From a virus: a DNA stretch of 64,000 nucleotides. The stretch lies in IMG/VR virus record IMGVR_UViG_3300047510_001668, positions 113,879 to 177,878 of that record; one strand, written 5' to 3'. Shown in pieces: positions 54,463-63,770 of the stretch. A program made the position numbers and the translations under genes. Position 1 is the stretch's first letter, and each line of letters opens with the position of its first letter. Under the pieces are notes generated by a model that saw only the letters and a list, made by a program, of their open reading frames with translations, was not told the DNA's origin and did no database searches.

Positions 54463-55971
54463 TTATGAATTGATGTCTTGAGGTGTATTCGGTTCAGGTT
54501 CAGGAGCCATGGCTTCCATTTCTTTCTCCATGTCCTCGATTTCTTCATCAGTGAAGCGGAGAATGTTCTTTTGAATGTATTTCTTCGTGACATACTTGCC
54601 TACGAAGGGATCCATTTGTCCTACTAGTTCAGCTCGTGAACGAATGATTTCTTGTTCTTTGCTTTCTGTGTAATAGGCGTCTTGAGCAAAACGATATTCC
54701 ACATCATTGTACATCTCCTTCCAATCCTGTTCCGTCAACACACCCTTCAGAATCAATTGTGTTTTCAACAGGTCACTGAACACTTGTGAGAACTGTCTGC
54801 GAAGTTTGCCAATGAACTTGGTGAACTTCAATTCATCACGGGTGATTTCAGCAGCACGACCAAAGTTCAATCCGGCTTGCTGTTGTAATCGTGAGATGGG
54901 AACATTCAATGCCTGATACAAGTGACGTTGAAAATATTCAATGTCAGCAATCTCACCAAGATTCTGTCCTCCTGGCAAGGTGGAAATTTCTGTTCCTTTA
55001 CCACCTTCACGACGAGGCAACCAGAAGTCTTCCAACATGCTCATGGTCTTCTTGTCATCACGAATCTCACCTGTGTTGGCATCATACACCAACTTGTTGC
55101 GATAACGATTCATGATGTCCTTCAGATATTGTTCTGCCTTCAACTTGGGAAGATTGCCCACGTCGATGTAGAAGATACGGCGTTCTGGTGCTCGGGCTAA
55201 CCGATAAATCACCAAAGCGTTCTCCATCATGCGAAGTTGGTTGGCAGGCTTGATGGCTTTATGTAAATAGCTCAACACCATTTGATTGTCCACATCATAC
55301 AATCCTGATGTGGTGTAACAGATGGCATCTTTTGTGATTTTCAATCCTTGAACATTCACAGATGCGGCAACATTCTGAGTCATGTGAAGGCCCTTCTCAT
55401 TGTACACGAAGTACTCCTCCACATTCTTCACAAACTCCACGCCAGTTTTCACATCTTTTTCTTTGTTGACGTTTCGTACCTTTTTGATTTTTCTTGGATC
55501 AATGTATCTGATATCTGTGATGCCTTGTTTAGGCTTGGCAGTATCAATCACCTTGTGAAAATAGATACGACCATCAATGTACCACCGACGAAAATAATCA
55601 TGACCTTTGTCTTTGAAATGCAACATCTCCAACAATGTGTTGAATTCATTTTCAATGCTTTTCTTCACAGATGCCGTGGTTTTCACTTTTTCCAGGTCAA
55701 TGGTCACGATTTGTTCATTGTCCAGATTGGCGATGGCTTCATTCACCACATCATCAATGGCCATGTCCACATCAGACATCAATGAGATGTCACGATAGCG
55801 CTTGATTTGTTCAGATTCATTTTTTGCTGCACCTTCCAGATCCAGATAGGTGCCATAATAGCCACCTGCCTTGATGGTGTCCAGTGCCCCTTCAGTATCA
55901 GAAGGTGGTACAAATGAACGTTCAGTTTGTACCGGTTCCTTCCGCTTTATTGAATACCCAAAAATTTCCAT
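54463..55971 (-). CDS. 20: Portal vertex protein (gp20)
   Basis: A 502-residue protein matching T4 gp20, the dodecameric portal through which DNA is packaged. Conserved segments are KRYRDISLMSDVDMAIDDVVNEAI, GRIYFHKVID, RMMENALVIYRLARAPERRIFYIDVGNLP, and VPISRLQQQAGLNFGRAAEITRDELKF. Its length is close to T4's 524. It lies between gp19 and the core proteins in T4 order. The gene starts MEIFGYSIKRKEP. Confidence 0.97.
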   Translation of the reverse strand: MEIFGYSIKRKEPVQTERSFVPPSDTEGALDTIKAGGYYGTYLDLEGAAKNESEQIKRYRDISLMSDVDMAIDDVVNEAIANLDNEQIVTIDLEKVKTTASVKKSIENEFNTLLEMLHFKDKGHDYFRRWYIDGRIYFHKVIDTAKPKQGITDIRYIDPRKIKKVRNVNKEKDVKTGVEFVKNVEEYFVYNEKGLHMTQNVAASVNVQGLKITKDAICYTTSGLYDVDNQMVLSYLHKAIKPANQLRMMENALVIYRLARAPERRIFYIDVGNLPKLKAEQYLKDIMNRYRNKLVYDANTGEIRDDKKTMSMLEDFWLPRREGGKGTEISTLPGGQNLGEIADIEYFQRHLYQALNVPISRLQQQAGLNFGRAAEITRDELKFTKFIGKLRRQFSQVFSDLLKTQLILKGVLTEQDWKEMYNDVEYRFAQDAYYTESKEQEIIRSRAELVGQMDPFVGKYVTKKYIQKNILRFTDEEIEDMEKEMEAMAPEPEPNTPQDINS

Positions 55972-55993
55972 AATATTTCTACCTTGTTAAAGA

Positions 55994-56509
55994 TTAAACA
56001 GGTGTCACTTCAAAATGTGAGTATTGGAACGTCACATTGAATTCTGAAATCACATCGTTTGCTGAGTAGGCCAATGCCACTTCAGAAACAGTAATTGGGA
56101 ATGAGTTAAAGATTTTATAGGTGCGAATGATGGCATCATTACGGTCCAGTTGTGACACTTCCAGGTCACACATATATGTAGCTGGTGCCAATGAGCCGCC
56201 GTTGTCCACACGATTGTTCATGAGGTTGGACCAACGTTCAAACAGTTGGCGCATCTTCATTGATGTGTCGTTCAACACGGTTATGGTCCATGGATCAAAT
56301 GTCCGTTCACCGGCCATCTTCACTTCACGACCACGATATTGCACGATGGTGGGGTTGACGTTTGATGCGGGTAGAGCTGCAGATGTTACAAGTAGTGAGT
56401 CATCACTTGCACCTGCTCCAACAGCAGCAGGGAAAGTTAGTGTCACTAGGAATTGGTTTGGACGTGCACCACCTGCGCCTAATTTGTTCTTGAATTGCGA
56501 AATATCCAT
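55994..56509 (-). CDS. 19: Tail tube protein (gp19)
   Basis: A 171-residue inner tail-tube subunit. MDISQFKNKLGAGGARPNQFLVTLTFP is characteristic, and YRGREVKMAGERTFDPWTITVLNDTSMKMRQLFERW and FPITVSEVALAYSANDVISEFNVTFQYSHFE match T4 gp19 (163 residues). It polymerises on the baseplate inside the gp18 sheath. It lies immediately after gp18, as in T4, with an AGGAG ribosome-binding site. Confidence 0.97.
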   Translation of the reverse strand: MDISQFKNKLGAGGARPNQFLVTLTFPAAVGAGASDDSLLVTSAALPASNVNPTIVQYRGREVKMAGERTFDPWTITVLNDTSMKMRQLFERWSNLMNNRVDNGGSLAPATYMCDLEVSQLDRNDAIIRTYKIFNSFPITVSEVALAYSANDVISEFNVTFQYSHFEVTPV

Positions 56510-56533
56510 TGTGTTCTCCTAGATAGTTATTGA

Positions 56534-58195
56534 TTAGGCGCCAGCCACTTCTTCAAATGCGACACCAGTACGTGTGGCAACGAAGTTCAGTGTGATGAAG
56601 TTGATGGAACGAGCAGGCTTGATGAAGATGTCAGCCACGAACTGGTTGGCATCAATCACATCACCTGTGTTGTTGGTTTCATCGCAGATTACACGGAAGT
56701 CATAGACACCACGACGACCCTTGATGTCACGGAGGAATGGTTCCACCAAATTACGGAATTGAGCACGTGTGAAGGCGTCATTGAATTCAAACAATTGGTA
56801 CTTGGCTGCTGTGGCAATGGCCTTTTCTAGTACGATGAACAAACGACGAACATTGATTCTGTCGAATGCTGATGGCTTGCTAAGAAGTGTCTTGTCGCCA
56901 AAGAGTACAGTGCCTTCACCTGGGAATGACACCACAGGGTTCACACCCTTCTTGTACAGTGTGTCACGGTCTGCCTTGTCTGGTGAATATGCCAACTTCA
57001 CTACGTTCTTGATTTGACCACGATTCAACCCACCTGGTGAGAACCAAGGGTCAGCAATAGTGTCGGTACGAGCGCAGAGACCTGCCACGTCAGCGTTCAA
57101 TGGCACCCAACGATACTTGTCGTTGTACTTGTCGTATTGATACTTCCAACCTGAGTCCAACACAGCGTAGGAAGTGGATGTTAGTGTGTTACGGAAAGCC
57201 ACCACATCTGTGGCTTCATTACCTGCATTGTTATACACATCAGCAAGTTCAGGTGAGATGAACACCATGCAATCCTTGCGGTCTTCAGCAATCGTGATGA
57301 CACTTGATGCCACAGTGGCATTGTGTGGACCCATCACCAACAAGTTCACATCAACCAATTCTGCATTGGCGAATTCATCGTAACCTGTGATGACATCACC
57401 AGCAACAGGTGAGGTGGATACACCACCTGACAATGATGCACTATGAGTACCTAGACCATCAAATGTGGTACCAGCAGCATTGCTACCCCAGTTGGTTCCA
57501 GCTGGATTATCCATCCACCAGATGTACTTGGAGCCTTCCAACACCGTCTGCCAGTAGTTGGATGCACCTTCTGCAGTCTTGGCATCAGCTGCCTTGGAAA
57601 TGCCAGTGTACTTTTCAAGGATGGTTCCAGGAGTACCTGAGATTAAACCATCTTCATCCACCACGACAAGATGTAGTTCATCATTTGATCCACTTAGACC
57701 ACTGACAAATGTTGATGTGCCAGGTGTGTAATCGAATTCTGCTGCATATGTCCAACCAGCAAATGCACCGGCTGAATTGTCAGCCATAGACACCTTCAAT
57801 GAGTTGCCTAATGCACCTGGGTACTTGGCAGCAAAGTAACCTACAGCCCCTTGACCTGATGCATAAGATGCTTCCCATTGTTCAGCATTCTTGATTTGAA
57901 CAGCAGTGCCTGAAGCCACAGCATTACGAGCGGCTGAACCTACAGCACGAACCACTTTAAGGTTGTTTGAGTAGCTTAGAAAGTTGGCTGCTGAGAAGAA
58001 ACTTGCAAATGTTGTGTCATTTGGCTTCCCGAAGGTCTTTACTAATTCAATTTCTGAACTGATGGTTGTTGGTTCAAGAACTGGACCCCATTGAAAGTCA
58101 CCTACGAAACCACCGATTGATGTGGCTACAGCAGGAACAACATTGGTCAAGTCCTTTTCAACAACTAGAACGCCTGGCGAAAGTTGAAATGCCAT
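56534..58195 (-). CDS. 18: Tail sheath protein (gp18)
   Basis: A 553-residue contractile sheath subunit. It begins MAFQLSPGVLVVEKDLTNVVPAVATSIGGFVGDFQWGPV, and contains DKYRWVPLNADVAGLCARTD and DPWFSPGGLNRG, as well as a C-terminal FVADIFIKPARSINFITLNFVATRTGVAFEEV typical of the T4 sheath core domain. It is shorter than T4's 659. A late box lies at 58261-58268. The leader carries a 10-bp inverted repeat. Confidence 0.97.
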   Translation of the reverse strand: MAFQLSPGVLVVEKDLTNVVPAVATSIGGFVGDFQWGPVLEPTTISSEIELVKTFGKPNDTTFASFFSAANFLSYSNNLKVVRAVGSAARNAVASGTAVQIKNAEQWEASYASGQGAVGYFAAKYPGALGNSLKVSMADNSAGAFAGWTYAAEFDYTPGTSTFVSGLSGSNDELHLVVVDEDGLISGTPGTILEKYTGISKAADAKTAEGASNYWQTVLEGSKYIWWMDNPAGTNWGSNAAGTTFDGLGTHSASLSGGVSTSPVAGDVITGYDEFANAELVDVNLLVMGPHNATVASSVITIAEDRKDCMVFISPELADVYNNAGNEATDVVAFRNTLTSTSYAVLDSGWKYQYDKYNDKYRWVPLNADVAGLCARTDTIADPWFSPGGLNRGQIKNVVKLAYSPDKADRDTLYKKGVNPVVSFPGEGTVLFGDKTLLSKPSAFDRINVRRLFIVLEKAIATAAKYQLFEFNDAFTRAQFRNLVEPFLRDIKGRRGVYDFRVICDETNNTGDVIDANQFVADIFIKPARSINFITLNFVATRTGVAFEEVAGA

Positions 58196-58214
58196 GTTAA
58201 TCTCCTATGATGTG

Positions 58215-58263
58215 ATATTTTCAAAGACTGTATAAGTCTATTGCAAAAGTTAGTTGAAAATAT
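58215..58263 (-). repeat. 10-bp inverted repeat in the gp18 leader
   Basis: Arms ATATTTTCAA (58215-58224) and TTGAAAATAT (58254-58263) are perfect complements. The upstream arm overlaps the late box, so only readthrough RNA would form the full hairpin. It has no T-tract. Confidence 0.6.
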
Positions 58264-58268
58264 TTATA
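58261..58268 (-). promoter_or_regulatory. T4-type late promoter box (TATAAATA) for gene 18
   Basis: Perfect TATAAATA on the minus strand just after the terminase gene, 66 nt before gene 18. Confidence 0.85.
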
Positions 58269-58271
58269 AGT

Positions 58272-59915
58272 TTATGAATCTATATCCCGTTTCCATGGCA
58301 AATTTTGGTCGGTGGACCAAACAATATTGTCAGCAACAAACATGGTTTCTTCAGAACCATCATTCACAAATCCAAAAGGAGTCAATTCATCCTCGATTTG
58401 CATCATCTGTTGCTTGTAAAGGCGCTCACGAACATTCACATCCGTGAGTTCGCGGAAATATTGATTGGTGGTCAACCACCCGAACAGAATCAATGTCATC
58501 ACCAAATCATCATGATACCCTTCATCCGCCATGTAGCTCCCATTCCTTTCTATGAAAGTGGAGAATTCATGGATGGTATCAGCGTCAAATATATTTAGTT
58601 TTTTCTCTTCCAGTAGGCTCTTGATGGCAAAACACCCTGTGCGTTTCACAGACTTGGTGGTTCTAACACCCAATGTAGTGGACTTGGAGAATCCTGGACT
58701 GATGTAGGTTTGATTGTTCTCCTTCACTGTCCCCAAGATGTTTTCATACTCCAGTTCAGCATACAAGATGTCAGCAATCTGACCTCCAATGTCATTGGTT
58801 TCCACCAGAATCATGGCATTGTTGTAATCTTTGGCAGTTTTGTGAATCACGTTAGGGAACAACATGGGAGCAATTGTGTTGTTCTTGAACTTACCCACCA
58901 GCTTGTAAGGAGTTTCCGTGACATCTATAACGGTGAACGCTGAGTAGTCACCACCCACACCACGCGCCACGTCCACGGTAATCACGTAGGTTCTGTCTTT
59001 CAATGGTTCTTCATACAACATCAATCCCATGTCATTCTGATAAATGGGGTCCATGCTACTCATCTGCGCCAGAGTTCTGCCATTAATCAACGTGTTACTG
59101 GATCCCAGAAACTCACACAACACTTCCTGATTGAACTTCACTTCTCCCAATGTTCGGAGTTGTTCTTCCGCCCAAGTTTCATCACGTCCTGGAATTTCCC
59201 AGTAAGGGATGAAATGACTCACGAAGCCGTTCTTGCCTTTCTCTGCCTCATTCCAGAACTTCCAGAAATGATTGTATCCCAGAGGGGTGGATGTCAGCAG
59301 AATCTTGGTGGTGGTACCAGCAGAAATGGTGGGATACACAGAAGCAAAGAATTCTTCTGCCACGTTGTTGGGGATGATGGCAGCTTCGTCAATGTACAAC
59401 CAGTTCACAGACTTACCACGAATACCAGATGCTGTGGTGGCGGCAGTGAACACTTTGCTACCATTTTCCAGTTCCACATTACCTTTGTTCCAAGTACGAA
59501 CACCTTGTTGCATCCAGATGGGAAGATGTTCATACATGATTTGATATCTATCTAACACTTCACGAGCGGCACTGCCTTTGTTGGCAAGAATGGCAACAGT
59601 TTTACTTTCTTGAAACAACGTGTACCAAAGAATACAGGCAGCAGATGTGATGGTCTTGCCTTGCTGACGACCTTCCATCAACACCACTTTTCTATTGTTC
59701 AGGATGACTTCCACTTTTTTCTTCTGACAATCATACAACTTGAACTTAATCAAGCCTTTGTCCAATGACACGATGTGACAATAGGTTTCAATGAAATAGA
59801 TGGGGTCTTGTTGACACCTGACTATTTCTTGAACTTGTTCCGGCGTGAATTGTAATTGTAACCCAATGGACTTTAAATTGGGATTACCATGATAACTACT
59901 TTCCTGTTCCATCAT
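58272..59915 (-). CDS. 17: Terminase large subunit (gp17)
   Basis: A 547-residue DNA-packaging motor. The ATPase has LMEGRQQGKTITSAACILW (Walker A variant, residues 80-87), VNWLYIDEAAIIP (Walker B) and LLTSTPLGYNHFW (motif C). The nuclease half has VITVDVARGVGGDYSAF and NAMILVETNDIG, and ADEGYHDDLVMTLILFGW. Length is close to T4's 610. It overlaps gene 16 by 20 nt, as is common for this pair. Confidence 0.97.
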   Translation of the reverse strand: MMEQESSYHGNPNLKSIGLQLQFTPEQVQEIVRCQQDPIYFIETYCHIVSLDKGLIKFKLYDCQKKKVEVILNNRKVVLMEGRQQGKTITSAACILWYTLFQESKTVAILANKGSAAREVLDRYQIMYEHLPIWMQQGVRTWNKGNVELENGSKVFTAATTASGIRGKSVNWLYIDEAAIIPNNVAEEFFASVYPTISAGTTTKILLTSTPLGYNHFWKFWNEAEKGKNGFVSHFIPYWEIPGRDETWAEEQLRTLGEVKFNQEVLCEFLGSSNTLINGRTLAQMSSMDPIYQNDMGLMLYEEPLKDRTYVITVDVARGVGGDYSAFTVIDVTETPYKLVGKFKNNTIAPMLFPNVIHKTAKDYNNAMILVETNDIGGQIADILYAELEYENILGTVKENNQTYISPGFSKSTTLGVRTTKSVKRTGCFAIKSLLEEKKLNIFDADTIHEFSTFIERNGSYMADEGYHDDLVMTLILFGWLTTNQYFRELTDVNVRERLYKQQMMQIEDELTPFGFVNDGSEETMFVADNIVWSTDQNLPWKRDIDS

Positions 59916-60300
59916 CTAGAGATTCTATAGGTTGTTGAGCCTGTTTCATCGCCTTCAACAAATCATGTGTGGAGCCCACAAACAGATTGTTTTGAGTTTG
60001 AATTTTCGGCTTGTCGTCCTTGTCCAAGTCTTTCTTTCTTTTTTGCACTTCCAGAAGGTCTTTGGCAGTATCAGACACCGTTTTAATCAATTGTCCCGCC
60101 ACTTCATAGGCACGAGGATGGTCACTGTTCTTGGCAATGTTCAGAATGCCATCAATGGCTTCATTGCCTTTGTCAATCAGAGTCCGAAGAGTCTCACGGG
60201 CATGGGCAGCATCATCCTCTGATGGCGTGGTTGTGAATTTTTCAAGTTGTTCAGGTGTGGTGTGAACCACATTGAACTTGTCATCAAGATTATCAAACAT
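59896..60300 (-). CDS. 16: Terminase small subunit (gp16)
   Basis: A 134-residue helical protein: HARETLRTLIDKGNEAIDGILNIAKNSDHPRAYEVAGQLIKTVSDTAKDLLEVQKRKKDLDK matches the gp16 central coiled coil, which forms rings and regulates gp17. It overlaps gp17 downstream and touches gp15 upstream. T4 gp16 is 164 residues. Motif QNNLFVGSTHDLLKAM near the end also fits the family. Confidence 0.92.
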   Translation of the reverse strand: MFDNLDDKFNVVHTTPEQLEKFTTTPSEDDAAHARETLRTLIDKGNEAIDGILNIAKNSDHPRAYEVAGQLIKTVSDTAKDLLEVQKRKKDLDKDDKPKIQTQNNLFVGSTHDLLKAMKQAQQPIESLDDGTGK

Positions 60301-61106
60301 TATTCACCTGTGAAGATATCTTCAAATTCCTGTACATAATTGTAAGTGTCCAACGGTGTGGCAGTGCTGGGATCCACGGTGGTGGTGATTTTTGTTCCCA
60401 CCAAACTGTTGGTTGGGGTGGAATCATCCACCAGGGTGTCATCTGTATATATCTTCTGAATTGTTGTCTTGATGAAGTTGCTGTCATAGACATATCCAAA
60501 GAAGTTCAACTTCATGGTGAAGTTCAAGTTCCAGATGACGCTCAATCGTTTGTCGAAACTTCCTTCCCATTCATCCTGGTAGTCAATGCTATCCAGAATG
60601 ATTTGTAAGTCATTTTTCACACCCAGTTCAGGTATCATGTTCACCGTGACATTGAAATCTGGATTGAAGTAGGGAAGAATCTGCTCAATGATTTGCAATC
60701 CATCATCCTGATTCTTGGCAAACACACTCATGCTGATGCCCATGTTGTAAGGTGTGGACACAAAAGCATGGCGAACACCTGTATTGGTGACACCAGGTGT
60801 TTCCACGGCACGAACATTCTGTGTGATGGCTAATTTTCGTGCGGCATCATAGTTGAACGTGGTGATTTCAAATCCCATGCGGGGCAATGTGATGGCTACA
60901 CCTTTTCTGGTTTCATCAATTTCTGGTACTTCACGAATTCTGTCAATGAACTTCTGCTTGGGGGCATAACTCAATGGCACCTTCAGACTTTGCGTGACAT
61001 CTCCACTGTCATCCAATCGACGAACATAGATGCCATTGAACAAGGTGCCAAATGCGATGATGGCCTTTCTAACGTGCTGATGATAGAAGTGTTGATTACG
61101 AAACAT
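60300..61106 (-). CDS. 15: Tail completion/sheath terminator protein (gp15)
   Basis: A 268-residue protein similar to T4 gp15 (272), which caps the finished tail and joins to the head. MFRNQHFYHQHVRKAIIAFGTLFNGIYVRR, VPLSYAPKQKFIDRI, and LPRMGFEITTFNYDAARKL are recognisable. It is in the order gp13-14-15-16, with 1-nt overlaps to both neighbours, implying coupled translation and balanced amounts. Confidence 0.95.
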   Translation of the reverse strand: MFRNQHFYHQHVRKAIIAFGTLFNGIYVRRLDDSGDVTQSLKVPLSYAPKQKFIDRIREVPEIDETRKGVAITLPRMGFEITTFNYDAARKLAITQNVRAVETPGVTNTGVRHAFVSTPYNMGISMSVFAKNQDDGLQIIEQILPYFNPDFNVTVNMIPELGVKNDLQIILDSIDYQDEWEGSFDKRLSVIWNLNFTMKLNFFGYVYDSNFIKTTIQKIYTDDTLVDDSTPTNSLVGTKITTTVDPSTATPLDTYNYVQEFEDIFTGE

Positions 61107-61846
61107 TAATATTCACCAAAAGGATTGATGTCTGTGAAATCCAGGATGTCTTTGCCTTCGGTTTCAAAGTCCTCACTGTCACTGAATGGTGCATTGGTGC
61201 CTGTGGCATAGGTTTCCTTGATGATGCTGTATCCTGTTTGTGTCAACAATCTGTCTCCTGTTTGCAGAAGAATCTGATAATCAAACACATTCTGTGATAG
61301 TGCATCATCATAGGCATCAATGTCCTCTACGCCTGTGTTGAATTGTTCAGAGCTGTATTGATACAATTCACATTGCATGCTGTAGATGTGAAACTTGCCT
61401 AGTTGATAGAAGGGATCCAGATGTTGCACAAACTTGATTTCAAACATGCTGTTGGTTTTGGGGAGATAAATTAAATCTCCTTCAGCAGGACGATTGGGCA
61501 GTTGCAGGAATTCATCAGGATTGCTTCCCACCACTTCTTCCCACCGACGGCGAGAAATCACAAATGTGGCCTGATGTGTGGTTTGAATACCAAACTTGGT
61601 GAACAATTCATTGTCACCTTCCCAGCCATCAACGTTTTTGATGTACATTTCCACAGGGTAGGCATGGTCAAACTGACTGAGGATGTCCTCGCCTAGAATA
61701 TCATCTTGTTTGATGGAGGTGCGTGGGAGATAGTAGACATCATGACCAAATATCTTGATGCTTTCGATAATTAAATCTTCAAGAAGCCGTTGTTCATTGG
61801 TGGTGCCAGATGTGTTGCCTGCCTGAAAATAGAAATTGGTGGCCAT
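61106..61846 (-). CDS. 14: Neck protein (gp14)
   Basis: The 246-residue protein begins MATNFYFQAGNTSGTTNEQRLLEDLIIESIKIFGHDVYYLPRT, followed by DILGEDILSQFDHAYPVEMYI and GDLIYLPKTNSMFEIKFVQ, matching gp14. It closes the packaged head with gp13 and makes the tail-attachment site. It is 1 nt from gp13. T4's is 256 residues. Confidence 0.95.
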   Translation of the reverse strand: MATNFYFQAGNTSGTTNEQRLLEDLIIESIKIFGHDVYYLPRTSIKQDDILGEDILSQFDHAYPVEMYIKNVDGWEGDNELFTKFGIQTTHQATFVISRRRWEEVVGSNPDEFLQLPNRPAEGDLIYLPKTNSMFEIKFVQHLDPFYQLGKFHIYSMQCELYQYSSEQFNTGVEDIDAYDDALSQNVFDYQILLQTGDRLLTQTGYSIIKETYATGTNAPFSDSEDFETEGKDILDFTDINPFGEY

Positions 61847-61847
61847 G

Positions 61848-62816
61848 TTAGCCCACCATGAAATCTACGGGAAGTTCGTAGCGTGATTGCATTTCATTTT
61901 CCAGTTGTGTGATTTCAGCCAAGGCTTCATCAAAGATGATTTGACCATTCAATGTCACACCACCTGGAAGTTGCATTCCCCCAAACTTCTTCATGTTCTC
62001 ACCCCATTGACGCTTGATGAGGGAGGTGGCATAACGACGAAGAAACATGTCATTGTACACTTCAGTCCATTCTTCAGGATCCAAGGCACGATAGACTTCA
62101 AAGATGACGTAATCACCATCATCAAAGATGTCATCCATGTTCACATCCAGATAGATTTTGTCTTGCTTTCTGTTGAAACGAAAGGTGCGTGACCCGGCAA
62201 ACATGTCATCCAACAATTGCAGATGCATCTTCACTTGATTGTAATAGATGACATCTGAGGATAGCAGATTGTACATGTCATTCAGCCGGAACTGATACAC
62301 CACATCAAAGATGTTGGTGTTGGCGCGAGTGCTACCTGAGTCACCCACAGGGAACACACGAACCACACCTGTGACGGCATCAGACACATCAAATGCTCCT
62401 GATGTCCAACTGCCTTCTGTGTAGGCGGTGGTGGCATGTAATGTGGTGGAGAATCCAGACGTGGTTCCTGTGATGATTTCACCATTGCTGAATGCCTTGC
62501 TGACATTTCGAACCTTCAGTTGATTGCTGGATTTCACAGCATACACTTCTGCCGTGGCACCTGAAGTGGCACCTGTGATGGTTTCACCCAAGGTGAATTG
62601 GGATGCAAAAATCGTGGACAATCTGAGAACAGATGCTTCCACTTGTGCCTTCAGATAGACACGTTCTGTGCCATCGAAATGATATTCATTCCAGTAATCA
62701 ATGGCGTCTTGTATTCTATCTTCCACTTGGTCGTCATCCACGTTGATTTCAATCACGGGATATCCTAAACGACGAAGGCAATAATCTTTTAATTGTTGAC
62801 GTGTGGTGATTGCCAT
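61848..62816 (-). CDS. 13: Neck protein (gp13)
   Basis: The 322-residue protein begins MAITTRQQLKDYCLRRLGYPVIEINVDDDQVEDRIQDAIDYWNEYHFDGTERVYLK, matching T4 gp13 (309). It includes LLDDMFAGSRTFRFNRKQDKIYLDVNMDDIFDDGDYVIFEVYRALDPEEWTEVYND. Between residues 75 and 120 an insertion with GETITGATSGATAEVY and GEIITGTTSGFSTTLHA forms a repeated small domain. It has its own late box (62855-62862), nested in a terminator. Confidence 0.95.
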   Translation of the reverse strand: MAITTRQQLKDYCLRRLGYPVIEINVDDDQVEDRIQDAIDYWNEYHFDGTERVYLKAQVEASVLRLSTIFASQFTLGETITGATSGATAEVYAVKSSNQLKVRNVSKAFSNGEIITGTTSGFSTTLHATTAYTEGSWTSGAFDVSDAVTGVVRVFPVGDSGSTRANTNIFDVVYQFRLNDMYNLLSSDVIYYNQVKMHLQLLDDMFAGSRTFRFNRKQDKIYLDVNMDDIFDDGDYVIFEVYRALDPEEWTEVYNDMFLRRYATSLIKRQWGENMKKFGGMQLPGGVTLNGQIIFDEALAEITQLENEMQSRYELPVDFMVG

Positions 62817-62829
62817 GGTCCCTCACCAT

Positions 62830-62879
62830 AAAAAGGAAAGTGCTATTACTAGACTATTTATACGAACTAGTAATAGCAC
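62830..62879 (-). terminator. Intrinsic terminator with late promoter in its loop
   Basis: A perfect 13-bp stem (62867-62879 and 62840-62852, GTGCTATTACTAG/CTAGTAATAGCAC), a 14-nt loop, then TTTCCTTTTT on the minus strand. It ends transcripts from 62901-63308. The loop contains TATAAATA. Confidence 0.9.
62855..62862 (-). promoter_or_regulatory. T4-type late promoter box (TATAAATA) for gene 13
   Basis: Perfect TATAAATA on the minus strand, 39 nt before gene 13, inside the loop of the terminator hairpin. The start site falls within the 3' arm, so its own transcript lacks the full hairpin. Confidence 0.85.
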
Positions 62880-62900
62880 CCACCATTTTTACGAAATTTC

Positions 62901-63308
62901 TTACTCAGCCGTGATGATTGGGCTTAGGGCGGCGAGAGTATTGGGAGAAATTTCCAATGTTTCTGGGAAATCAGAAAGTGACAATGACACGTTGGAGACT
63001 TCCACTTCGGTCTTCATCAGACCCATCAATTCATCATTTGCTGCCACGATGTTTTCAGGGGCAATCTGAATGGTGTTGGGAATATCTTCACCCTTGTCAT
63101 TCTTGGCTGGGATGATTTCACCCAAATTATCCTTGATGGCATACTTGGTTCTGACTTCTGCCATCAACTTGTCAAGAGCTTCCACTAATGGTTGAAGAGT
63201 GGTTCGTGCCATTTGAATCTTCCAAGACAGCTTGGCGGCGAACTTCTCGTTGGATAGCGTGTTCAATCCTGCAAATACATCTAACATCTGTTGGTTCGTT
63301 AACTTCAT
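62901..63308 (-). CDS. Conserved phage protein upstream of gene 13
   Basis: A 135-residue protein starting MKLTNQQMLDVFAGLNTLSNEKFAAKLSWKIQMARTTLQPLVEALDKLMAE. The ATG at 63308 follows GGAGTG. It is mainly helical, with a beta segment (NTIQIAPENIVAANDELMGLM). I recall related proteins in several large phages, without function. It has its own sigma70-like promoter at 63352-63380 and ends just before a strong terminator, so it is a single-gene unit, unlike the late genes around it. Confidence 0.78.
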   Translation of the reverse strand: MKLTNQQMLDVFAGLNTLSNEKFAAKLSWKIQMARTTLQPLVEALDKLMAEVRTKYAIKDNLGEIIPAKNDKGEDIPNTIQIAPENIVAANDELMGLMKTEVEVSNVSLSLSDFPETLEISPNTLAALSPIITAE

Positions 63309-63351
63309 GTTTTCACTCCGTGTTAATGAATAAGGTTCAGAAATATATTGT

Positions 63352-63380
63352 AATGTAACAACATCCGATGGAAATGTCAA
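63352..63380 (-). promoter_or_regulatory. Sigma70-like promoter in the virion region
   Basis: Minus strand TTGACA, 17 nt, TACATT, 44 nt before the gene starting at 63308. Confidence 0.65.
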
Positions 63381-63398
63381 GTCCATGGATAACCAGAA

Positions 63399-63764
63399 TT
63401 ATTCTGCTTCTGGTGATGAGCCAGTGGGTGCTTCGGGTTCAGCGGGAGTCCAAGGAAGTGGCTTTTGTGTCAATGCCAACTTCTCCACTTCTTTTTCTAC
63501 TACTAACGCAATGTGTGCCTTGATGGATTCCAGTTTTTCAGTTTCAGCTTCCACCCAAGCCACAAGTTGTGCTTCTGTTAACGAAGCAAATGTTGTGAAT
63601 GTTTCAGCATCAGCTTCAGGAAGTTGAACTTGGAATGGAAGTGTGAATGATGCTTCTCCATCTGTACCTGTCATGGAAGCATCCACTTGTTTCACCACGT
63701 CGGTGAGGGTGTCTTGTGATTGCACACGAACACCATTGATTTTTACTGAGTATGTGATTGCCAT
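63399..63764 (-). CDS. DUF7936-like phage protein
   Basis: A 121-residue protein. MAITYSVKINGVRVQSQDTLTDVVKQVDASMTGTDGEASFTLPFQVQLP followed by FTTFASLTEAQLVAWVEAETEKLESIKAHIALVVEKEVEKL is the pattern of a small phage protein family that I recall as DUF7936. Its C-terminus is Pro/Glu rich (TPAEPEAPTGSSPEAE). The partial gene next to it is a paralog. Virion association is plausible by position. A promoter for the next gene lies at its end. Confidence 0.75.
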   Translation of the reverse strand: MAITYSVKINGVRVQSQDTLTDVVKQVDASMTGTDGEASFTLPFQVQLPEADAETFTTFASLTEAQLVAWVEAETEKLESIKAHIALVVEKEVEKLALTQKPLPWTPAEPEAPTGSSPEAE

Positions 63765-63770
63765 GGTTTA

